Assembly (NCBI GenBank): GCA_016208205.1
Contig: JACQYP010000015.1
Location: forward strand, 1-38,634
Length of the DNA: 38,634 bases
Direction: 5' to 3'
Origin: Candidatus Desantisiibacteriota bacterium
GTDB lineage: Bacteria > UBA9089 > CG2-30-40-21
The position numbers were made by a program, and so were the translations under genes. A model generated the notes under the pieces. That model saw only the letters and a list, made by a program, of their open reading frames with translations. It was not told the DNA's origin and ran no database searches. Shown here in pieces: positions 18,949-24,397 of the stretch; the first letter of the stretch is position 1; each line of letters starts with the position of its first letter.

Positions 18949-18970
18949 GCGAAAGCAAGTAAGCTTTCGC
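18949..18970. repeat. R4-family hairpin after the kinase gene
   Basis: GCGAAAGC-AAGTAA-GCTTTCGC has 8-bp arms and is followed by ACTCCATATTTT. The words match the R4 element at 1762-1874. It may act as a weak terminator for the signalling operon. Confidence 0.6.
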
Positions 18971-18995
18971 ACTCCATATTTTAAGCCGTAAGCAG

Positions 18996-19125
18996 TTATA
19001 TGGAGGCGATTTATATTGATAGACAGATTGCATGGGTGGGGGTGGGGATGTCGGTGATAGATGCCTCTTCGCTGGGAATCAATACAAGCACGGTTACGGT
19101 TACCTTTAATGGGATTGAAATTGTT
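18996..19125 (+). pseudogene. Adhesin 5' fragment, copy A
   Basis: Translates as YMEAIYIDRQIAWVGVGMSVIDASSLG followed by NTSTVTVTFNGIE, matching residues about 65-105 of the giant secreted protein at 24398. It lacks the signal-peptide part and has no start. Homology stops just before the ORF6N gene. Confidence 0.8.
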
Positions 19126-19148
19126 GGTGTGTGGGAGGTATTACAAAG

Positions 19149-19658
19149 ATGAGTGAATTAATACCAATAGAGAGAATAGAGTCCAAAATTCTTTTGATAA
19201 GGGGACAGAAGGTGATGTTGGATAGGGATCTGGCGGAACTTTATGAGGTGTCTACAGGAAGGCTTAATGAACAAGTAAAAAGAAACATAAAAAGATTTCC
19301 AGAAGATTTTATGTTTCAATTGACAAAAGAAGAGTTTGAAAATTGGAAATCGCAAATTGCGATATCCAATTCAGAAAGAATGGGACTAAGACATCAACCT
19401 TATGCGTTTACGGAACATGGTATTTTAATGCTTTCCAGTGTGCTTAACAGCGAGAGAGCTATCCTTGTTAACATCCAGATTATGAGGACATTTACAAAAC
19501 TAAGAAAAATATTGGCATCTCATGAGGATTTAAGAAAAAAGATAGAAGCGATGGAAGAAAGATATGATAGCCAGTTCAGGGTGGTCTTTGATGCGATAAA
19601 GAGCTTGATGTCTCCACCTGCAAAAGATATAAAGAAGATAGGATTTACGAAGGATTAA
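19149..19658 (+). CDS. ORF6N-domain protein
   Basis: 169 residues from ATG 19149. The N-terminal ORF6N domain (about 5-120) is clear: IRGQKVMLDRDLAELYEV, RNIKRFPEDFMFQLTKEE, AFTEHGILMLSSVLNS and VNIQIMRTF. A coiled-coil C-terminus follows (RKKIEAMEERYDSQFRVV). ORF6N is a DNA-binding domain common on phages and accessory islands; the cellular role is not settled. GGGAGG lies ten bases upstream. It holds the first cassette position in the array and has no evident partner gene. Confidence 0.9.
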   Translation: MSELIPIERIESKILLIRGQKVMLDRDLAELYEVSTGRLNEQVKRNIKRFPEDFMFQLTKEEFENWKSQIAISNSERMGLRHQPYAFTEHGILMLSSVLNSERAILVNIQIMRTFTKLRKILASHEDLRKKIEAMEERYDSQFRVVFDAIKSLMSPPAKDIKKIGFTKD

Positions 19659-19680
19659 TAATTAAGGGAGAATTGCAATT

Positions 19681-19925
19681 ATGAAGAGGTTTTTTATATG
19701 TTGTTGGGGTTTTGATGGTTCTGGGGGTTGGGGGGAATGGCTTTGTATTGGCTGCTGCAATGGCACCTACGGTAGAGGTATCTGATGCTTCAGGTGATCT
19801 TATTGGAGGTTATTATACTATTCAGGAAGGGATAAATGCTTGTTCGAACGGCGGGAAGGTCTCTGTTTCTGCCGGGACTTATATGGAGGCAATTTATATT
19901 GATATGCAGATTGCTTTGGTGGGAA
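19681..19925 (+). pseudogene. Adhesin 5' fragment, copy B (frameshifted)
   Basis: Starts ATGAAGAGG like the intact gene, 22 bp after the ORF6N stop, but has T6 where copy E has T5 after codon 3. This shifts the frame to a stop. The downstream frame still reads MVLGVGGNGFVLAAAMA and then TIQEGINACSNGGKVSVSAG. Homology ends at ALVG, next to the leader of the following antitoxin. Confidence 0.85.
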
Positions 19926-19959
19926 ATACAGAAAATTTATACGAGGAGGTGTTTATATT

Positions 19960-20223
19960 ATGGCTAAAACAGCTATAAGAGATCCTATAACTCAAAGGCA
20001 ATTGTCAGTAATTATGAAACATGGCAAACCAAAAGCAGTTGTAATGGATATTGAAAGGTTTAACATGTTAACAAAACTGTTGGGAATGATGAACGAAGAA
20101 AATATCAAAGAAGCAGCTTTGTTGAGTCAATCTGAGGTTGCAAAAGCGGCTATAGATAGAGGAATAATTGCTGTTAAACAAGAGAAGATAAAACCATGGA
20201 GGCAAGCTCTTGAGGAAATTTGA
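19960..20223 (+). CDS. Phd/YefM-like antitoxin
   Basis: 87 residues; GKPKAVVMDIERFNML resembles the Phd/YefM DNA-binding fold and the C-terminal tail is charged, as in toxin-binding tails. GAGGAGG lies ten bases before the ATG. It overlaps the RelE-like toxin start by 14 bases. Antitoxins of this kind usually repress their own promoter together with the toxin. Confidence 0.75.
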   Translation: MAKTAIRDPITQRQLSVIMKHGKPKAVVMDIERFNMLTKLLGMMNEENIKEAALLSQSEVAKAAIDRGIIAVKQEKIKPWRQALEEI

Positions 20224-20554
20224 GGTTTTCTTTACTGAACCTTTTGAAAAATCTTTAAGGAATTTGGCAAAGAAATATAAGCATATCAAAAAAGATATAG
20301 CAGAGCTTTCGTCTTTCCTTGAAGATTATCCAGATACTGGAGTTGCAATTCCGAGTTATGCCCATAAAGTTTGGAAGATACGATGGAAAAGTAGAGATAT
20401 GGCACGAGGAAAACGAGGTAGTTATAGAATTATCTATTTATGGGAATCTAAAGATGATAAAGTTTATCTGTTGCTTATCTATGCAAAGACTAAGATGGAA
20501 GAGATTACCAAAGAAGAGTTGGAAAATGCATTAAGAGAGGCTGGACTTGGTTGA
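20210..20554 (+). CDS. RelE/ParE-superfamily toxin
   Basis: 114 residues from TTG 20210, supported by GGAGG (20198-20202) seven bases upstream inside the antitoxin gene. The pattern FTEPFEKSLRNLAKKYKHIKKDI, KIRWKSRDMARGKRGSYRIIYLW and KVYLLLIYAKTKMEEI is the compact RelE/HigB-like fold with basic catalytic-type residues. The family cleaves mRNA on ribosomes. It directly follows its Phd-like antitoxin. Confidence 0.82.
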   Translation: MRKFEVFFTEPFEKSLRNLAKKYKHIKKDIAELSSFLEDYPDTGVAIPSYAHKVWKIRWKSRDMARGKRGSYRIIYLWESKDDKVYLLLIYAKTKMEEITKEELENALREAGLG

Positions 20555-20582
20555 TTGTTGAAAAGAATGGAGGTGTTTTAAG

Positions 20583-20945
20583 ATGATGAGGTTAAAGAAG
20601 GCTTTTGGGATTGTTGGGGTTTTGATGGTTCTGGTGGTTTGCGAGAATGGCTTTGGACTGACCTGTGCAATGGCTGCTAATGTATCGGTGTCTAATGCTT
20701 CAGGTGGTTTTGTTGGGGGGTATGATAATATTCAGGCAGGGATAAATGCCTGTCCTGATGGCGGCAAGGTCTCTGTTTCTGCCGGGATTTATATGGAGGC
20801 GATTTATTAAGCAGATTGCATTGGTAGGGGTGGGGATGCCGGTGATTGATGCCTCTTTGCTGGGAAACAATACAAGCACGGCTACTGTTACCTTTAATGG
20901 GCTTGAGACTGCTGAGGCGAGCATCGTTGGGGTTAAGATAATCGA
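20583..20945 (+). pseudogene. Adhesin 5' fragment, copy C
   Basis: Begins 28 bp after the toxin with a GGAGG site and a full signal-peptide region (GVLMVLVVCENGFGLTCAMA) and runs through CPDGGKVSVSAGIYMEAIY. A small deletion (TTTATATTGATAGG reduced to TTTATTAAG) brings a stop at 20808-20810. The other frame then continues QIALVGVGMPVIDASLLG to GLETAEASIVGVKI. It is among the longest copies of the array. Confidence 0.88.
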
Positions 20946-20984
20946 CTAATTATGGCAAAACTTCAGATTTTGATAATATTTTAT

Positions 20985-21013
20985 TTGACAAACTTCCCCA
21001 AGGTGGGTATACT
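20985..21013 (+). promoter_or_regulatory. σ70 promoter of the VapBC cassette
   Basis: Perfect TTGACA (20985-20990), a 17-base spacer and TATACT (21008-21013), starting about 40 bp after adhesin homology ends. The cassette therefore has its own promoter. Confidence 0.8.
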
Positions 21014-21042
21014 CTAAATTAAAAATGAAAAGAGGTGTGAAT

Positions 21043-21282
21043 ATGAGTAATTCAATGGTATTAAAGGAAAGAGTACTTGTTGAAATTGAAGAGCTTTCTA
21101 ATTCCAAAATCAAGGAAGTTCTCGATTTTGTAGGTTACCTTAAAACATGGGGAAAGACAGAAAAAGGGTCAAAATTGGTAGCAAAACTTGCTCCTGAGAA
21201 TGACCCGATTTTGAAGTTTATTGGTAGTGTTTCTCACGGTTTTCTTGCTAAAAATATTGATAATGATTTGTATGGAGGATAG
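21043..21282 (+). CDS. VapB-type antitoxin (DUF2281-like)
   Basis: 79 residues from ATG 21043 behind AGAGGTG. The N-terminal EIEELSNSKIKEVLDFVGYLK is DUF2281-like. The tail DPILKFIGSVSHGFLAKNIDNDLYGG is typical of antitoxins partnered with PIN toxins. It ends two bases before vapC. Confidence 0.8.
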   Translation: MSNSMVLKERVLVEIEELSNSKIKEVLDFVGYLKTWGKTEKGSKLVAKLAPENDPILKFIGSVSHGFLAKNIDNDLYGG

Positions 21283-21284
21283 AG

Positions 21285-21707
21285 TTGAAACTTTTTATTG
21301 ATACATGGGGTTGGCTTACCTTGCAAGATAAACGAGAATCCCGACATGAGGAAGCAACTATTTTTTATCAGAATTTTCGTAATCGCAGAGGGATGTGCTA
21401 TACGACGGACTATGTTTTAGATGAAACATTCACCTTGCTGTTCAAACGGTTGCCTTTTAAGATAGCCCAAGAATCTTTGGAAACAATAGATGAGGCTATC
21501 AAAAAAAGATATTTGATACTGGACTACATTACTCCAGGTCGTTTTGAGGAAGCCAAAAAGTTGCGTCTTAAGTTTCAGGATAAACCACATATTTCCTTTA
21601 CCGACTTTACTTCCATGATGGTAATGAAGGAAGCTAAAATTGCTGAAATCCTTACAGACGATGACCACTTTATCCATGTAGGAATGGGATTTCGGAAGGT
21701 TCTTTAG
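21285..21707 (+). CDS. VapC-type PIN-domain toxin
   Basis: 140 residues with a PIN ribonuclease fold. The acidic residues are Asp6 (LFIDTWGWL), Asp46-Glu47 (VLDETFT), Asp107 (SFTDFTS) and Asp125-Asp126 (LTDDDHF), a complete metal site. VapC enzymes cut tRNA or rRNA and are held by the cognate antitoxin. The start rides on the antitoxin stop (GGAGGATAG context), so expression is coupled. Confidence 0.88.
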   Translation: MKLFIDTWGWLTLQDKRESRHEEATIFYQNFRNRRGMCYTTDYVLDETFTLLFKRLPFKIAQESLETIDEAIKKRYLILDYITPGRFEEAKKLRLKFQDKPHISFTDFTSMMVMKEAKIAEILTDDDHFIHVGMGFRKVL

Positions 21708-21826
21708 AAAAGGTAATTGCTCAGATTGTAGCAAGTATGTTCAGGTGTGGCATTTAATCTTATTATTTCGGGTCTGAAAACCTTCACTACATCATGATTC
21801 AGATTATATCAAGGAGGCTTGAAATT

Positions 21827-22137
21827 ATGAAGAGAATTTTTTGGATGGTTGGGGTTCTGATGGTTCTGGAGGTTTTAGGGAATGGCTTTGGACTGACTTG
21901 TGCAATGGCTGCTAATGTATCGGTGTCTAATGCTTCAGGTGGGTTTGTTGGGGGGTATGATAGTATTCAGGCAGGGTAGCACAGACATTCTTGTCTGTGT
22001 CTGTGTTGTTAAGATCACAGGCAGGGGTGGATGCTTGTCCGGTGGGGGGAAGTGTCGGTTTCTGCAGGAACATATAATGAGGTGATTTTCGTTGGGAAGA
22101 GTATTGATTTGATTGGGGTGGGGATGCAAATGTAAAT
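21827..22137 (+). pseudogene. Adhesin 5' fragment, copy D (split by repeat R5)
   Basis: AAGGAGG and ATGAAGAGA open a good signal-peptide region (VLMVLEVLGNGFGLTCAMA). After VGGYDSIQAG the R5 element brings a stop. Homology resumes as DACPVGG, then NEVIFVGKSIDLIGVGMQM-like sequence. This second half differs from copies A, B, C and E but matches copy F, showing two allele types in the array. Confidence 0.85.
21976..22025. repeat. Dispersed repeat R5, copy a, inside copy D
   Basis: Thirty bases beginning GTAGCACAGACATTCTTGTC are identical to 32510-32539, and the ending TCACAGGCAGG also recurs there. The insertion broke the copy D reading frame. Confidence 0.85.
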
Positions 22138-22149
22138 AGCGGTTAGATT

Positions 22150-22288
22150 TGAGGGCATTGATATTGCAATCATTTTTATTGACAGGCTATGAATGAAGGG
22201 GTATAATGGTAAGCATGGGGTGAATATTGGTTGGTAGGTAAATAAAGAGGCGTTGTTCCAATTTATCTGAGATACAAGGAGGTATAAG
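22150..22288 (+). repeat. Shared TA leader, copy 1
   Basis: This stretch is homologous to 23206-23335. Shared words include GACAGG, the TATAATGGTAA box, AAATAAAG, GGCGTTGTTCCAATTTAT and GATAC(A/G)AGGAGG. Similarity also reaches back into the end of the adhesin fragment (TTTGAnGGGC...GATA). The unrelated TA coding pairs begin right after it in both places. Confidence 0.8.
22179..22207 (+). promoter_or_regulatory. Perfect σ70 promoter of the AbrB/RelE cassette
   Basis: TTGACA (22179-22184), 17 bases, TATAAT (22202-22207): both boxes and the spacing are consensus. It sits in the leader shared with the next cassette. Confidence 0.88.
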
Positions 22289-22543
22289 GTGAGTATCGTC
22301 AAAGTTAGGGAAAAATATCAAATGACTATTCCACAAGATGTTCGTAAAAGGTTCCCTTGTGAAGTAGGAGAATATGTCAAAATAGAAGTGGAGAATAGCC
22401 GTATTGTAATTCGTCCAATGGATATAGAAGAAAAACTTTCAGGAGAGGAAATTTTTCTCTTAGAAAAAGCCCTCGGAAACACCAATAATCAAGGCAAAAT
22501 AATGGAGTCTGGAGAATTTAAGGCATATCTAAGGAAGGTATAA
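22289..22543 (+). CDS. AbrB/SpoVT-fold antitoxin
   Basis: 84 residues from GTG 22289, preceded by AAGGAGG. The swapped-hairpin AbrB signature is clear: KVREKYQMTIPQDVRKRF, GEYVKIEVENSRIVIRP. The C-terminal tail likely binds the toxin. The toxin gene follows after two bases. AbrB-type antitoxins bind their own promoter, here the shared leader. Confidence 0.88.
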   Translation: MSIVKVREKYQMTIPQDVRKRFPCEVGEYVKIEVENSRIVIRPMDIEEKLSGEEIFLLEKALGNTNNQGKIMESGEFKAYLRKV

Positions 22544-22545
22544 TA

Positions 22546-22824
22546 ATGCGATATGAACCCTTGTCTTCATTTGAAAGAAGTTTAAGGAAATTACCAGAGG
22601 AAATTAAAGAAAAGGTAAAAGAGGCAATCTTTACCTTAATGGACTTTTTTGAGACAGGAAAGAAATCTCATGGATTAGGATTAAAGAAATTAGGGAAGAA
22701 TCTTTGGGAAATACGAGTTGATATTCAAATTAGGGTTATTTTTCTTTTAGAAGATGATATTGTTAAATGGGGTTTTGTTGGTGACCATGATCAAATTCGG
22801 CAGTTTATTAAGAATTTCAGGTAA
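22546..22824 (+). CDS. RelE/ParE-family toxin
   Basis: 92 residues: FERSLRKLPEEIKEKVKEAIFTLMDFF, LGLKKLGKNLWEIRVDIQIRVIFLLEDD and VGDHDQIRQFI, a well-formed RelE-like fold with WEIR and RVIF core strands. The likely action is ribosome-dependent mRNA cleavage. It is paired with the AbrB-like antitoxin, and adhesin copy E starts 68 bp downstream. Confidence 0.87.
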   Translation: MRYEPLSSFERSLRKLPEEIKEKVKEAIFTLMDFFETGKKSHGLGLKKLGKNLWEIRVDIQIRVIFLLEDDIVKWGFVGDHDQIRQFIKNFR

Positions 22825-22892
22825 CTTAATTCGTAACGATTTGTTGTAGAGAACACAAGATGATTTAGCAAATATAAAGGGGATTTGAAATT

Positions 22893-23227
22893 ATGAAGAG
22901 GTTTTTATATGTTGTTGGGGTTTTGATGGTTCTGGGGGTTTTAGGGAATGGCTTTGGACTGACTTGTGCAATGGCTGCTAATGTATCGGTGTCTAATGCT
23001 TCAGGTGGTTCTATCGGCGGTTATGCTACTATTCAGGAGGGGATAAATGCCTGTCCAGCAGGCGGCAAGGTCTCTGTTTCTGCAGGGACTTATATGGAGG
23101 CGATTTATATTGATAGGCAGATTGCACTTGTGGGGGTGGGAATGCCGGTGATAGATGCCTCTGGGCTGGGGGACAAATACAAGTACGGCTACGATTACAT
23201 TTGATGGGCTGGATACTGTAATTATTT
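22893..23227 (+). pseudogene. Adhesin 5' fragment, copy E (frameshift by one G)
   Basis: The least decayed copy: residues 1-93 read through the signal peptide to GMPVIDASGLG, almost identical to the intact protein in the CPAGGKVSVSAGTYMEAIY section. One extra G near 23170 (CTGGGGGACAAAT against CTGGGGACAAAT in the intact gene) shifts the frame and gives a 103-residue product. If made, this product would be an exported short peptide. Confidence 0.88.
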
Positions 23228-23335
23228 GTACTGACAGGTTATGGATGAAAGGGTATAATGGTAATGTAGGATGAGAACAGGCAAATAAAGGGGCGTTGTT
23301 CCAATTTATGCCGAAAGATACGAGGAGGAAACAAA
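23206..23335 (+). repeat. Shared TA leader, copy 2
   Basis: Homologous to 22150-22288, as described there, with a gap of roughly ten bases in the middle. It ends in GAGGAGG before the RelB-like start. Confidence 0.8.
23231..23259 (+). promoter_or_regulatory. σ70 promoter of the RelB/ParE cassette
   Basis: CTGACA (23231-23236), 17 bases, TATAAT (23254-23259), at the same place in the shared leader as the promoter at 22179-22207. Confidence 0.8.
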
Positions 23336-23524
23336 ATGGTAACATTAGAAAAGGAAATGATAATTAAGAGTTTTCAAGGCTTGCCGGGGAAAACTACTGT
23401 TGAAGATGCGATGGAGCGTTTATATTTGCTTGCAAAGATTGAAAAAGGAATTAAACAGGCAGACGAAGGTCAATGTATTTCTCATGAAGAAGCAAAGGAA
23501 AAGATGAAAAAATGGCTAAGATAA
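23336..23524 (+). CDS. RelB-like antitoxin of a ParE pair
   Basis: 62 residues, mostly helical: VEDAMERLYLLAKIEKGIKQADEG and ISHEEAKEKMKKWL. This is the common short antitoxin pattern found before ParE toxins. GAGGAGG lies seven bases upstream. Its 3' end overlaps the start of a truncated ParE gene, so the antitoxin may now be an orphan able to counter toxins elsewhere. Confidence 0.75.
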   Translation: MVTLEKEMIIKSFQGLPGKTTVEDAMERLYLLAKIEKGIKQADEGQCISHEEAKEKMKKWLR

Positions 23525-23607
23525 AATGGACACCTCAATCTTTGGATGATGTTGAAGCTATAACCCAAGTTGCTACCTATGTTCGTTTGTTTGTTATTCA
23601 CTCGTAG
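23512..23607 (+). pseudogene. ParE-like toxin, truncated
   Basis: ATG 23512 overlaps the antitoxin stop. The product starts MAKIKWTPQSLDDVEAI, the classic ParE N-terminus. It loses similarity within about 25 residues and stops at 23605-23607, where a GTAGGGACA repeat joins. The catalytic strands are missing, so the toxin is dead. Confidence 0.8.
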
Positions 23608-23633
23608 GGACATCCCCTTGTGGGTGTCCGTGC
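23604..23633. repeat. GTAGGGACA-type repeat at the ParE breakpoint
   Basis: GTAGGGACATCCCC and GGGTGTCC form a short palindrome resembling the elements at 361-395 and 36204-36310. It joins the broken toxin to adhesin copy F. Confidence 0.55.
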
Positions 23634-23694
23634 TTCAATGAGGTGGTTTTCGTTGGGAAGAGGATTGATTTGATTGGGGTGGGGACAAATACAA
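23634..23694 (+). pseudogene. Adhesin 5' fragment, copy F
   Basis: Encodes NEVVFVGKRIDLIGVG followed by TNT, matching the second half of copy D. An internal deletion joins GTGGGGA to CAAATACAAG; in the intact gene TGGGGA-type words lie at both ends of the missing stretch, so slipped recombination is likely. Confidence 0.75.
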
Positions 23695-23737
23695 GAAATG
23701 ACATAAACAGTATAATAAATATAAGGGGGACAAGAAC

Positions 23738-23992
23738 ATGGAAGCAATTCAGCAGATTGTAAGGATACCTGAAAATCGTGAGATAATGATAAAGATTCCT
23801 CAATATGTGCCTAAAAATAAAATGACAGAAATGATTTTAACGGTTAAGAAAAAGCCAGATAGTTTTAATCAAAAAATTAGGGAATTAAAAGAAGCTACAA
23901 AAGATAAACTTTTTCTTGATGACCTTAGAGACATCTCAGATGATTTTAAGAGTGTTGATTTAGATAGGTGGGAGAGATGTGATGAAGTATAG
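23738..23992 (+). CDS. Antitoxin of a MazF pair
   Basis: 84 residues: an N-terminal strand-rich part (AIQQIVRIPENREIMIKIPQYVP) and an acidic C-terminal part (FLDDLRDISDDFKSVDLDRWE). This arrangement is often found directly before MazF/PemK toxins, although it is not a classical MazE. AAGGGGG lies upstream and the gene overlaps mazF. Confidence 0.75.
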   Translation: MEAIQQIVRIPENREIMIKIPQYVPKNKMTEMILTVKKKPDSFNQKIRELKEATKDKLFLDDLRDISDDFKSVDLDRWERCDEV

Positions 23993-24347
23993 ATGGTACA
24001 TATTTCTTGCTAATCTCGACCCAGTAGTTGGTTCTGAACAGGGGAAGACTCGCCCTGTTCTGGTAGTAAGCGAGGAAGAGGTAAATCAAATTTTACCAGT
24101 AGTAAATGTTCTTCCTGTTACTTCAAGAAAACCAGGCAGAAAAATTTATCCTAATGAGATATTAATATCTTCTAAGATTGGAGGACTTGAAAAAGAATCT
24201 ATTGTGCTTTGTTACCAAATAAGAACACTTGATAAAAGACGACTGATTAAAGAAATAGGTAGAATTGAGGATTTGAAACTCCAAGAAGAAATAACTGATG
24301 CCTTGTGCTTTCAGTTGGGGATTATCAGGTGGAAAAATATTTATTAA
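23982..24347 (+). CDS. mazF: MazF/PemK-family endoribonuclease toxin
   Basis: 121 residues from ATG 23982 (GTG 23979 is possible). Family motifs are intact: WYIFLANLDPVVGSEQGKTRPVLVVS, then NVLPVTS and IVLCYQIRTLDKRRL. MazF cuts mRNA at short sequences and is neutralised by the upstream antitoxin. The giant secreted-protein gene begins 50 bp downstream with no evident promoter between, so the two may share a transcript. Confidence 0.92.
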   Translation: MKYRWYIFLANLDPVVGSEQGKTRPVLVVSEEEVNQILPVVNVLPVTSRKPGRKIYPNEILISSKIGGLEKESIVLCYQIRTLDKRRLIKEIGRIEDLKLQEEITDALCFQLGIIRWKNIY

Positions 24348-24397
24348 CTTCTGGAGTGGTGTTGTGAATTGTGAAAGCAGGAAATAAGGAGGCAATT

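Noticed and set aside
18996..24397. Integron cassette array
   Set aside because: No integrase gene and no attC-like sites are seen between cassettes; the repeated sequence is protein-coding 5' gene sequence.
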